Source: Rickettsia endosymbiont of Bradysia coprophila
Lineage (GTDB): Bacteria > Pseudomonadota > Alphaproteobacteria > Rickettsiales > Rickettsiaceae
DNA length: 64,000 bases
Direction of reading: 5' to 3'
Assembly (NCBI GenBank): GCA_019468145.1
Contig: JAHXDM010000002.1
Span: 62,001-126,000 of the forward strand
This document shows, piece by piece, positions 9,411 through 19,300 of the stretch. The position numbers and the translations under genes were made by a program. How positions within the stretch are numbered: position 1 is the stretch's first letter; each line of letters begins with the position of its first letter. The notes below the pieces were generated by a model. It had not been told where the DNA came from, did not search any database, and saw only the letters and a list, made by a program, of their open reading frames with translations.

Positions 9411-9444
9411 AATGCTGGTTCAAAGAAAAAGTTTTGTAAAGCTT
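9411..9444 (+). repeat. Conserved non-coding element, copy 2
   Basis: Identical to 4367-4400 (AATGCTGGTTCAAAGAAAAA...). Confidence 0.7.
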
Positions 9445-9583
9445 GTATCTACTATACTACCTACCTTCCCTATTAGAATTTACTGGGGGTTTTAGACAAA
9501 ATCTAATAATAAATAACGTCTCTGTACTCCTCATATTAATGGTGATATCTCTGCTGATTAGGTACTTACACTAATGTAGTATT

Positions 9584-9636
9584 AAGTACAGAGGTTAAAT
9601 TGAAACCGCAAAGTTAACATATTAACCTCTGTGCTT
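9584..9636 (+). promoter_or_regulatory. 15-bp inverted repeat upstream of the intact kinase-like gene (copy 2)
   Basis: Same arms and spacing as 4540-4592, about 30 bases before the ATG at 9669. Candidate operator or leader hairpin. Confidence 0.65.
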
Positions 9637-9668
9637 CCCTTTGTTTTAACCAATGGTAGAGGCATTTT

Positions 9669-10625
9669 ATGACAGATAATGTTAAAAATCAACAACAACA
9701 GCAAAATCAAACTGCAGAAACAAGATGGATTGTTAAACTTGCTCCAATATTTGCTACACTAATTCCAGCTTCTGAGCTTACAACTGACGTAAGTGGCGAT
9801 CACGAGCATTATGTTGATATTACTAAATTCAAAAACTTAGAATTAGAATTACAAAAAACAAGAGAAAAATTACAAATAGAGGAGCTAATTAAAATAAATT
9901 TGCTCAAAAATATTGGTAATAATATTAGTACTCCTGGTAAGGAATTTTTTGCGCAATTAGTTGAGCTTTATGAGTTGGAGCAAAATCCTGAGGTAAGAAA
10001 TCATTTGGCTACCATTATGGATAGTGCTAAAGTTTTGCTGGATTCTTCTAATGATCTATATGAGTTTCTGCAATGTTATACAGGGCTAACTTCTATAGCT
10101 TTAGAAAAATTTAATCCTAAGAAATTAATAGAACAATCTATAGAAAAAGCCACACCAGCTTCATTGTATAAGGGGATAAGGCTTGTCTCTAATATTCATT
10201 ATGAAATGCCCGATATCGTGGTAGGTGATAGTTACCGCTTGCAAGCAATATTGGATCAGTTAGTTGGTAATAGTATTAAATTTACTGAAGAAGGTATGGT
10301 GGTAATTACCGCCAATCTATTTCCTGCTAGAAGTTCCGCGGATGCCCACGATTTTGATGATCTAGAACAAGATGGTAACCGGATATTACAACTTATGGTC
10401 CACGATACTGGCATTGGTATCTCTTTAGAGAAGCAACAAGATATGTGTGAAGAGCTCGAAAGTGCTGGTTCTGCTATGCAATATAAAGTATTAGGTTTAG
10501 GGTTAACATGTGTGAAACAGTTGGTCCACGAAATGAACGGTAAAATTATCCTTAGCAGCATCGAGGGTAAAACTACTACTGTTGAGTGTAAAATTCCGGT
10601 GCAACTGCCAAATAGTACTGATTAA
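9669..10625 (+). CDS. Histidine-kinase-like ATPase lacking the phospho-acceptor His (copy C, intact)
   Basis: A 318-residue protein with no signal peptide or membrane segment, so cytosolic. A polyQ-containing N-terminus (residues 8-12) leads to a helical linker (about 58-80) and a degenerate HisKA region at about 80-130. The usual H-box SHEIRTP appears as GNNISTP: the acceptor His and following Glu are both Asn. The HATPase_c domain follows: N-box LDQLVGNSIKFTEEG, G1 DTGIGIS, G2 GLGLTCVKQ. Histidine-kinase-like genes are regular RAGE passengers. Since ATP-binding boxes are kept but the acceptor is lost, it may act as an ATP-dependent regulator rather than a true kinase. Followed by the AAA gene after 145 bp. 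Confidence 0.85.
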   Translation: MTDNVKNQQQQQNQTAETRWIVKLAPIFATLIPASELTTDVSGDHEHYVDITKFKNLELELQKTREKLQIEELIKINLLKNIGNNISTPGKEFFAQLVELYELEQNPEVRNHLATIMDSAKVLLDSSNDLYEFLQCYTGLTSIALEKFNPKKLIEQSIEKATPASLYKGIRLVSNIHYEMPDIVVGDSYRLQAILDQLVGNSIKFTEEGMVVITANLFPARSSADAHDFDDLEQDGNRILQLMVHDTGIGISLEKQQDMCEELESAGSAMQYKVLGLGLTCVKQLVHEMNGKIILSSIEGKTTTVECKIPVQLPNSTD

Positions 10626-10641
10626 GTTAGCCTACAACACA

Positions 10642-10670
10642 TTGCTATAAGCCTTACAAACTTACAGCAA
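10642..10670 (+). terminator. Hairpin between the kinase-like and AAA genes (copy C)
   Basis: TTGCTATAAG / CTTACAGCAA, the same hairpin as at 727 and 7000 with one changed base in the left arm. Confidence 0.45.
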
Positions 10671-10770
10671 TAAATTATTTGCTTAAATTACTTAAGTATC
10701 TAATTTATTTATGCTATAATTTGTTATAGTTTAAAGATCGATGGTAATTCTCAAAATATAATCAACTAAT

Positions 10771-12612
10771 ATGACAGTTAACCTTTCGGATACTATTTCA
10801 ATACATCAAGCTATTACCTCTCTCCCTATTGGTAATAATCTACCTAGAATGAGAGTAGGTACTGATGACTTTAAAACTTTGTTGTTCAATAGTGATGTAT
10901 TTGTTGATAAAAGTTTAATGATTAAAGAATTACTAGAAGATAGTGGGGATGTAATTCTCATTACTCGTCCAAGGCGCTGGGGTAAGAGCTTGAATATGAA
11001 TATGCTCCAGAAATTCTTTGAAATAGAAGTGGATGAAGATGGTAGGCCTTTACCTGAGGGAGAGAAGATAAATAACAAGCTGTTTTGGGGAGGTGCAGTA
11101 GATTTAGGTATTAAAGGTAAAAGGACCCTTAAACCGTTAAAGATTAGCGCTAATGAATATGCCATGGCTCAACAGGGTAATTATCCAGTTATCTCAATAA
11201 ACTTTAAGGATGTGAAAGGTAGTAGTTACCAGGAGATTGAGAATGGAATAAAACGACAAATTATAGGTTTGTTTTTACAGCACCAATACTTAGAACAATA
11301 CATAAGAGACAATACAGGATTACTGCAAGAGGTACAAAAAAAGGAGCTGAAGAAATACTTTACAGGAGAGCTGAGTACAGATGATCTAAAAATTAGTTTA
11401 AAATTTTTAAGTGAATTACTTTTTATACACTTTGGTCAAAAAGTGTACATACTAATCGATGAATATGATACACCGATCAATAGTGCCTATATTGAATTTG
11501 GTAACAAACCCAAAGAATTTGAAAATGTTCTAAAAATATTCCGCGGTATGTTTGGTAGCGCCCTGAAAACCAATCCATATTTAGAAAAAGGTGTAATAAC
11601 CGGTATATTACGGATTGCTAAAGCTAATTTATTCTCTGATTTAAATAACGTAAGTGAATATACTTTATTAGATGAAGATTTTTCTAAATTCTATGGTTTT
11701 ACTAAAGGTGAAGTAGATGAGTTACTTACAAAAGTACCAACTAAAACAGATCCTGAGAAGATTAAAGACTGGTATAATGGTTACACATTTGGTGGAGAAG
11801 TAATATATAATCCATGGTCCATTATGCAATGTTTAGCGCATAAAGGTAAGCTTGATCATTACTGGCTAGATAGCGGTGGGACAAGCCTTATAGATAAAGC
11901 ACTGCTCTCTGATGAAATGCAGGAAGATTTACAGAACTTAATTACGGGTAAAAATATTACTTCTACTATCGTTAAACAAATAAGTTTTGCTGACATTAAT
12001 AAACCAGTGGGATTATTAAGTTTATTACTATTTAGCGGTTATTTAAACCCTAAGGCCAAAAGTCACGAGGAAAATATTTATGAGTTATCAGTACCAAATA
12101 AAGAAGTGCGGTATATATATAATACTCGAATGTTACAATGGGTTACTGATCAGCTAAAGATTGATAGTTCCAGGTATTATTCCTTTGTGAGTCTACTACC
12201 TGCTGCTAGGCTAGAGGAATTTAAAGAGAAACTACAAAAATTGTTATTAAATTCCACTAGTTTTCACCAGACAGGAATTGCTAGGGCAGAGCTATTTTAT
12301 AGCGGTTTTATGCTTGGGTTAATTAATATGTTAGCCTCAGATTATATAATAGATAGTGAAAAAGAAACAGGGGATGGTAGAGCTGATATTGTTTTAGTTC
12401 CGCAAGCAGAGAGAGCTGAGAATGCAATTATCATTGAGTACAAGGTCGCTAAAGTGGCAGAAGAGCTAGAATTCGTAGCTAAGTCTGGTTTGCTACAAAT
12501 CAATGATAAGAGATATGATGCTAAAATAAAAGAACATAAACACGTTAAAAAAATTATAAAGATTTCTATGGCTTTTTGTGGCAAGGAGGTTGCTATGCAG
12601 TATCTGTATTAG
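10771..12612 (+). CDS. AAA-ATPase-like / PD-(D/E)XK nuclease-like protein (copy C)
   Basis: A 613-residue paralogue. Its first about 65 residues differ from copies A and B (MTVNLSDTISIHQAITSLPIG, RVGTDDFKTLLFNS, IKELLEDSGD), while the middle block (about 95-207) is that of copy A. The remainder is almost identical to both. Walker A, Walker B and the GRAD/EYK nuclease-like residues are present. The 3' end was hit by IS481-like copy 2: the last residues read MQYLY instead of MQYQID because the stop codon comes from the element. All domains are retained, so the protein is probably still made. Confidence 0.88.
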   Translation: MTVNLSDTISIHQAITSLPIGNNLPRMRVGTDDFKTLLFNSDVFVDKSLMIKELLEDSGDVILITRPRRWGKSLNMNMLQKFFEIEVDEDGRPLPEGEKINNKLFWGGAVDLGIKGKRTLKPLKISANEYAMAQQGNYPVISINFKDVKGSSYQEIENGIKRQIIGLFLQHQYLEQYIRDNTGLLQEVQKKELKKYFTGELSTDDLKISLKFLSELLFIHFGQKVYILIDEYDTPINSAYIEFGNKPKEFENVLKIFRGMFGSALKTNPYLEKGVITGILRIAKANLFSDLNNVSEYTLLDEDFSKFYGFTKGEVDELLTKVPTKTDPEKIKDWYNGYTFGGEVIYNPWSIMQCLAHKGKLDHYWLDSGGTSLIDKALLSDEMQEDLQNLITGKNITSTIVKQISFADINKPVGLLSLLLFSGYLNPKAKSHEENIYELSVPNKEVRYIYNTRMLQWVTDQLKIDSSRYYSFVSLLPAARLEEFKEKLQKLLLNSTSFHQTGIARAELFYSGFMLGLINMLASDYIIDSEKETGDGRADIVLVPQAERAENAIIIEYKVAKVAEELEFVAKSGLLQINDKRYDAKIKEHKHVKKIIKISMAFCGKEVAMQYLY

Positions 12613-13808
12613 TTGACATTTGATCTTACATTTAATAAAAATAATGTATAAAAAATACAGATAAAAAAATGGAAGGTCACAATGAACTTAAATCAAAAAA
12701 TAATAAAGCCCAAACTAGGGTTATTAGGGCTAGCAAAGAGTTTAGGCAATGTATCAGCAGCATGTAAGGCTATGGGATATAGTAGAGATAGTTACTATAG
12801 ATTTCAAGAATTATATGAAACTGGAGGAGAAGAAGCCCTATACGAAATAAGTCGGAAGAAGCCCATAATAGCTAATAGAGTAGATCCACGTGTGTGGAGA
12901 AAGCAGTTGTGGATATGGCTGTAGAATATCCAGCATATGGGCAACTGAGAGTATCAAATGAGCTTAAGAAGACAGGTGTTCTTGTATCACCTGGTGGGGT
13001 AAGATCAATTTGGTTGCGTAATGATTTAAACAATATCAATAAAAGGCTTAAAGCATTAGAAGCTAAGATGGCTCAAGATGGTATTGTTCTTACCGAAGCC
13101 CAGTTACAAGTATTAGAGAAGCGTCGTAATGAGAAAGAAGCCCATGGTGAGATAGAAACGCAGCATCCAGGTTATTTAGGGTGCCAGGATACATATTATG
13201 TTGGCAATTTTAAAGGTATAGGTAAGGTTTATTCTCAGGTCTTTATCGACAGCTATACCAGAGTAGCAGATGCTAAACTATATACTGAGAAAACAGCGCT
13301 GACGAGTGCTGATATGCTCAATGACCGGATATTACCATGGTATGAGGACCAAGGGATACCTATCTTACGTATCCTTACTGATCGGGGGAGCGAATATAAA
13401 GGCAATATAGAGCATCATGCTTTTGAGTTATTCTTAAGCATCGAAGGTATAGAACATACTGTTACTCGCGCTTACTCGCCTCAAACCAATGGTATGTGTG
13501 AGCGTTTTAACAAAACTATGAAACAGGAATTCTTTGATACAGCTATGCGAAAAAAGATTTATACATCCCTTGAAGATTTACAGCTAGATCTTGATATTTG
13601 GTTAGAGTATTACAATCATGAAAGGCCACATTCAGGAAAATATTGTTATGGTAAAACCCCTATGCAAACTTTTCAAGATAGTAAAAAATTAGCTGTTGAA
13701 AAGAATAATGAAATCTTGTACCTTGAATATATATCTGACAGTCAAAATTTAACTGACAATCAGGTGCAAAATTTATAGTGTCTGTAAGATCAAATCTTGA
13801 CTTCTACA
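12605..13808 (+). mobile_element. IS481-like insertion sequence, copy 2 (1204 bp, no target duplication)
   Basis: Ends are the same as copy 1, but the flanks (CAGTATC left, AGTCATG right) are not duplicates. By comparison with module copy B, the AAA gene tail and the 3' part of the TraD-like gene that should lie between the flanks, roughly 160 bp, are missing. This suggests an IS-mediated deletion. The transposase gene inside carries a 2-bp insertion. Confidence 0.93.
12682..13778 (+). pseudogene. IS481-like transposase with frameshift (copy 2)
   Basis: Identical to the 364-residue transposase except for an extra GT at about 12893 (GTGTGTGG instead of GTGTGG). This stops the first frame after 80 residues and leaves the remaining 294 codons, including all three candidate catalytic acids, in another frame starting at 12894. 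Inactive unless frameshifting occurs. Confidence 0.93.
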
Positions 13809-13931
13809 AGTCATGGCATTACAGTTACTTACAATCTCTAATAAATCCTCCCTACGAGTTATTAATACTTTCTGTTTTTTTCCCTCAATTTTCTTCAGTT
13901 TTTCTAGTGCTGTCACTGGATCTCTTGGCAT
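13809..13931 (-). pseudogene. TraD-like small protein, 3'-truncated (copy C)
   Basis: Only the first 41 codons (MPRDPVTALEKLKKIE to SNCNAMT) remain. The IS481-like copy 2 end at 13808 cuts off the DDQLLAGFLLF half. The RBS and start region match copy B. Confidence 0.8.
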
Positions 13932-14114
13932 ATATATTCTCCTACATTTCAACAAAATAAAATAATATTATGGTACAGTTTGGTATATATAATAGTACAA
14001 TATGTGTTAAGAAAAAGACCTAAATAATACACAAAATATTACATATTTTTTTAAGATAAATTACTTTTGTTCTGCGAGCAAACTATAGGCTTAGCTCATG
14101 GTTAATAGGATAAA

Positions 14115-14148
14115 AATGCTGGTTCAAAGAAAAAGTTTTGTAAAGCTT
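14115..14148 (+). repeat. Conserved non-coding element, copy 3
   Basis: Same 34 bases as 4367-4400. The downstream similarity to the other intergenic copies breaks off at about 14210 (TTTTAGACAAAA), which marks the right edge of the third module copy. From there to 14383 I see no gene or clear signal. Confidence 0.7.
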
Positions 14149-14598
14149 GCATCTCTACTACCCTCCTACCTTCTCTATTAGAATTTACTGGGGGTTTTAG
14201 ACAAAAGCCTTATAATAAATAACGTGAGTCAATAGCGAAAAACATGCAACATAATTACCGTAAATTATCTAATAAATAGCGTAAATAAAGTATATTATTG
14301 TACTTTATTATTTGACTCTAGTTGTACTGTATTGTATAATATACTGTATGGAAGAATAAACTTATATACATTATAAAAATTTATTGAAGCTCGAAAAAAT
14401 CCAAAAGGAATATTCGCAATATGAAGAAAAAATAAAAGAGAAAAATGAGCATTCTAACCTACAAAAAGCCCAAATTACTTCTTCTCAAAACTTAATGAAC
14501 CTCTCTCTTACTGAATATCAAAATAAATTTTGCCGGAAATATACTGAAGCAGATCATCAAGTGCTGCTTTTACAACCAAACCTCCTACCTGAATTAAA

Positions 14599-15800
14599 TG
14601 TAGAAGTCAAGATTTGATCTTACAGACACTATAAATTTTGCACCTGATTGTCAGTTAAATTTTGACTGTCAGATATATATTCAAGGTACAAGATTTCATT
14701 ATTCTTTTCAACAGCTAATTTTTTACTATCTTGAAAAGTTTGCATAGGGGTTTTACCATAACAATATTTTCCTGAATGTGGCCTTTCATGATTGTAATAC
14801 TCTAACCAAATATCAAGATCTAGCTGTAAATCTTCAAGGGATGTATAAATCTTTTTTCGCATAGCTGTATCAAAGAATTCCTGTTTCATAGTTTTGTTAA
14901 AACGCTCACACATACCATTGGTTTGAGGCGAGTAAGCGCGAGTAACAGTATGTTCTATACCTTCGATGCTTAAGAATAACTCAAAAGCATGATGCTCTAT
15001 ATTGCCTTTATATTCGCTCCCCCGATCAGTAAGGATACGTAAGATAGGTATCCCTTGGTCCTCATACCATGGTAATATCCGGTCATTGAGCATATCAGCA
15101 CTCGTCAGCGCTGTTTTCTCAGTATATAGTTTAGCATCTGCTACTCTGGTATAGCTGTCGATAAAGACCTGAGAATAAACCTTACCTATACCTTTAAAAT
15201 TGCCAACATAATATGTATCCTGGCACCCTAAATAACCTGGATGCTGCGTTTCTATCTCACCATGGGCTTCTTTCTCATTACGACGCTTCTCTAATACTTG
15301 TAACTGGGCTTCGGTAAGAACAATACCATCTTGAGCCATCTTAGCTTCTAATGCTTTAAGCCTTTTATTGATATTGTTTAAATCATTACGCAACCAAATT
15401 GATCTTACCCCACCAGGTGATACAAGAACACCTGTCTTCTTAAGCTCATTTGATACTCTCAGTTGCCCATATGCTGGATATTCTACAGCCATATCCACAA
15501 CTGCTTTCTCCACACGTGGATCTACTCTATTAGCTATTATGGGCTTCTTCCGACTTATTTCGTATAGGGCTTCTTCTCCTCCAGTTTCATATAATTCTTG
15601 AAATCTATAGTAACTATCTCTACTATATCCCATAGCCTTACATGCTGCTGATACATTGCCTAAACTCTTTGCTAGCCCTAATAACCCTAGTTTGGGCTTT
15701 ATTATTTTTTGATTTAAGTTCATTGTGACCTTCCATTTTTTTATCTGTATTTTTTATACATTATTTTTATTAAATGTAAGATCAAATGTCAACTAATACA
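14599..15800 (-). mobile_element. IS481-like insertion sequence, copy 3 (intact, 1202 bp)
   Basis: Minus orientation, with ends TGTAGAAGTCAAG and CAACTAATACA. Flanked by the 7-bp duplication AATTAAA at 14592-14598 and 15801-15807. Complete and probably recent. Confidence 0.95.
14629..15723 (-). CDS. IS481-like family transposase (copy 3)
   Basis: Full-length 364-residue transposase with no difference seen from copy 1. It has the N-terminal helix-turn-helix and the D, D, E core (QDTYY, TDRGSE, CERFNKT). It is transcribed away from traA. No frameshift. Confidence 0.95.
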   Translation of the reverse strand: MNLNQKIIKPKLGLLGLAKSLGNVSAACKAMGYSRDSYYRFQELYETGGEEALYEISRKKPIIANRVDPRVEKAVVDMAVEYPAYGQLRVSNELKKTGVLVSPGGVRSIWLRNDLNNINKRLKALEAKMAQDGIVLTEAQLQVLEKRRNEKEAHGEIETQHPGYLGCQDTYYVGNFKGIGKVYSQVFIDSYTRVADAKLYTEKTALTSADMLNDRILPWYEDQGIPILRILTDRGSEYKGNIEHHAFELFLSIEGIEHTVTRAYSPQTNGMCERFNKTMKQEFFDTAMRKKIYTSLEDLQLDLDIWLEYYNHERPHSGKYCYGKTPMQTFQDSKKLAVEKNNEILYLEYISDSQNLTDNQVQNL

Positions 15801-15835
15801 AATTAAATGGCGAGTACGCATTTTACGTTCTTTAA

Positions 15836-16342
15836 TTTTGAATTTTACTTCTTCCATTATCAACCTAGCTTTTTTCTGCTGGAGTTTAATTTTTTGCTGA
15901 GCAGTGTCGTGCATTTGGTTCGCTGCTACTATTTCAGTATTTTGTTCTTCACTATTTACCATAATTTTCTACATAAGTTGTTTTGTATGTCATGTTGCTC
16001 AAACTGCTGAAGTCAGTCAAGTGTTAGATGTGATTGCCTTAAAACTTTTTTTTGAACCAGCATTTCTAACTCTAAACAAACGCCATCACAATCCAATTAT
16101 ACTGCTCTCCAAAACCTACCACGCCATAAAACCATCAACGCAAATCCTACTGTCTCTAACTGGAGACAGGGGAAAAATAACGAGCCTAAGGGTTATAGAC
16201 TGCCTTCCCAAGAAGCAGGCTATACGCAATATACAAACTTTAGTTTGTAAGAGATTTTCTTGCTCTTTGTGCTTGCATTTGCAATTTTTCCATGCTAAAC
16301 TGTCCATGCAAAGTAATGCTAGATTGAATAATATTAAAAATC
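15836..16342. promoter_or_regulatory. Leader region of traA, candidate oriT
   Basis: 507 bases without a convincing gene. It holds the inverted conserved element at 16039-16064, a 7-bp hairpin CTGTCTC / GAGACAG at 16150-16169 followed by GGGGAAAAATAACG, and a palindrome TACAAACTTTAGTTTGTA at 16232-16249. Relaxase genes of this type often lie beside their transfer origin, and such hairpins next to a nick site are typical. No nick sequence could be matched with confidence. Confidence 0.4.
16039..16064 (-). repeat. Conserved non-coding element, inverted copy upstream of traA
   Basis: Reverse complement reads AATGCTGGTTCAAA then AAAAAGTTTTAA, matching the first 26 bases of the element at 4367-4400 with small changes. 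It is the only copy near the relaxase gene. Confidence 0.6.
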
Positions 16343-19300
16343 ATGGCGATACAATTTGCAAGAATCGAGATAGTTAGTAGAAGTAAAGGGGGAAACGCTT
16401 GTTGCAAGGGTGCTTATAATGCTAGAACTATTATTCAAGATGAGCTTACAAATATTAAGTACGATTTTAGTAAGCGAGGTGACAATGTTTATCACACAAT
16501 TTTATTGCCCAATCACGTAAGTAAAAAATTTAAAGATCCAAAAATATTAATGAATGAGGTAGAGAAATCGGAGAAACGAAAGAACAGTCAGCTGCTAAAA
16601 GATATAGTAATTGCTTTGCCTGATGATAAGGAGTTGACCCTGGAAGATAGAATAGCCATTACCCATGAAATAATTGAGGAAATGGCTTGGGTAAAAAATG
16701 GTTTAGGGGTGCAGGTAGATATCCATAAACCGCATAAGGGTGAGAAGAACTGGCACGCTCATTTATTGCTCACAACTAGAAAATTTAGTGAAGATGGTAA
16801 AAATTTAGGAGCAAAGGCAGTAGATTTAAATCCACAATTTAAAAATACGAAAGGGGGAAAAGGCTTTATTATTCCCGAAGCAGAAATGATTCATGAGAAA
16901 GCTAAAGGTATAATCGATAGATACTTCGAAAAATTAGGTTTAGACAACCGGGTAGATGCTATTGGCGCAATAGCACAGCAACATATTGGTCCCGTTAGAA
17001 TGCGAAGCCTAATCAACAAGACTGTAGAGGAAAATGAATTAGTTAAGGATGCCAATTTAAAGATCATAAAAGAAGCAAATAGCTTATTGGATCACATTAC
17101 TAAGTATCAAGCTATTTTTAGTAAAAAAGACGTGCAGCACGCGTTGCAAAAAGTAGAGGATGAAACAATACAAACGGAAGTAATAGAACAAGTAATGAAT
17201 TCCCCAAGGTTAGTAAAATTATACCACCAAGATGGTAAGGCAACAAATTATTATACTACTGCCTGCGTACGAGCAGAAGAATTACGGGCATGTAGAGTAG
17301 CTGACAAGGTAAACCAGCACACTAATTATGACAATATTCTTACTTTTAAAAAAGATATAGAAAACCTAACGAATGTCAGTGAGCTGCAAAGAGAAGCGCT
17401 AAAAACTATATTAATAACCGATAAAGGAGTCAGAATTTTAAGAGGCAGAGCTGGCACCGGAAAATCTCATGTCTTAGGCATAGCTTATAGACTTGCAACT
17501 AGCCGCCGGCAAAATGTCATAGGTTTAGCCCCCACTCATAAGGCTGCAAGCGGGCTAAAAGATCAGGGATATCAGGATTGCCATACAGTTAAGGGATTCC
17601 TATTTAAACTATATAATAATAGAATAAATCTGCCCCGCAATAGCCTGCTAGTGGTAGATGAAGCTGGCATGGTAGGAACCTCAGATTATCTAGAATTATT
17701 CAAGGTTGCCAGGAAATATAACTGCGGGGTGATACTGGCTGGAGATGAGCGGCAGTTAACTTCTATCGAGCGCAGCGGCATGTTTGAAGTATTCGCCGGT
17801 AAGTTTGGTTCATATGTTTTAAGTGACATTAGAAGACAAAGCCAAGCCTGGGGGCGCCAGATGGCAATGTGCTTTGCTGAAGAAGATATTGTAGGAGGCG
17901 TGCAATTACTAGCCAAAAATCAAGGCCTAAAGTTTAATGGGATATTACAGCAATCTATAGATAGGCTGGTTAACGATTGGAGTAATAGTCAATTTTCCGT
18001 AGAAGAGCGGTTAATAATCACTGTGGGTAACAAGGAAGTAGCCGCTCTAACCTTGCAGATACGGAAATTATTAAAGGAGCAAAAGGTGCTGACAGGGATG
18101 GAATATAGACGCACTAGCTTCGATCAGCAATTAGGTAAAGAAATATCGGAAGATTATATGAAAGGTGATCGTATTATCTTTAAAACTAGCAATAAGGAGC
18201 TCCAAACAAAAAATGGTGAATTTGCCACTTTGATTGAAGTGAATCAAAATAAATTTATAGCTAAGACAGATAAGGGCCAGATAATCACATTTAACCCCCA
18301 AGATATTAACTTCAAACAGGCTTACGCCAGCACAGTCTATAAAGCCCAAGGCTCCTCAATCAAAAATGTTTATGTTTTGCATAATTTAGCAGGTAATAGC
18401 AGGAGCTCTTATGTTGAAATGACCAGACATGTCGAGCAAGTAGGGCTTTATGCCAATATGGATGCTACCAAGGGGGCAGTAGGTTTGATATCGCAGCTGA
18501 GTAGGATAAATGATAAATCTGCTAGTATAGGTTTCCTTACCAGTAAGGATTTAATACCAGAGAAAAATAATAAACAGCCAGGTTTTTTAGAGAAAGCAAG
18601 TAGTTGGCTTAAATCTGTAACCATCAATATTGGCGATAGATTGCACTTAAATTTGCAATATTACCAAATTAAAGATAATATAGAACCTACTGCCAAAGTT
18701 GAAGAAGTAGCGATGCAAACTGTAAACGTCATTGCGAGTGAGCCGAAGGCGAGCATGGCAATCCAGGAAAATAATTTACAAGATGGATTACTTTATCAAC
18801 CTAACGTCCTGCCGCGCCATGACGTTGGCACGGTTGTAGATTTAACTACAAAGCTTCGCGCCAATGACAATTATAATCTTGCCAATGACAATTATAAAAT
18901 TAACGACAACTCTCAACACCAACTGGAGATAAGTAAAAAAATAACCGTCGGTCAGCAAGAAGTAACAAAGGTTAAGAATGATCTGAAAGCTAATAGTAGC
19001 CATAGCAATACTCCTCCCCCTACTTATAATTCCTCTACCAACAAGAAATATCTTTCTGAGCTAAACCGCAAGCAAGAAATGGCTGATTTAAAGCGACAGC
19101 TCTCAATGAGAGCCGAAAGAGTAGCTTATTCTCTTCTGGGGTTACCAAATAAATATTTATCCAATAACCACACGCTACGCTGGGGAGAGGATGGGAAAAT
19201 AGTGATGAAAATTACAGGTAGCAAAGCTGGTATCTGGCACGATTTTAGTAACGATAGTGGGGGAGACTTATTTACATTAGTGCAAAGGGAGAAAGACTGT

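Larger units (their letters stand above)
9251..9668. promoter_or_regulatory. Divergent intergenic region, second copy
   Basis: Non-coding and almost identical to 4209-4624. It contains the conserved element at 9411-9444 and the inverted repeat AAGTACAGAGGTTAA / TTAACCTCTGTGCTT at 9584-9598 and 9622-9636, ending shortly before the kinase-like ATG. Strong conservation without coding potential points to cis-acting function or very recent duplication. Confidence 0.6.
14384..15835 (+). pseudogene. Short coiled-coil-like ORF interrupted by an IS481-like element
   Basis: Codons from 14384 (a TTG; no good ATG) read KLEKIQKEYSQYEEKIKEKNEH, rich in E/K and probably helical. They run into IS481-like copy 3. 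After removal of the element and one 7-bp duplication the frame continues LPELNGEYAFYVL and stops at 15835, about 83 codons in all. An in-frame stop at 14357 and the absence of a good start suggest this is the 3' remnant of a larger gene lost at the module junction. Family not recognised. Confidence 0.55.

Noticed and set aside
13778-13960. A 60-codon plus-strand ORF
   Set aside because: Antisense to the TraD-like remnant and the IS end; no RBS or family pattern.
16150-16250. A defined nick site for TraA
   Set aside because: Hairpins are present but none of the nick-region patterns I know from Ti or RSF1010-type origins could be matched convincingly.
15904-16377. A 157-codon ORF before traA
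   Set aside because: Covers palindromes and the conserved non-coding element, overlaps the traA start in another frame and has no recognisable protein pattern.
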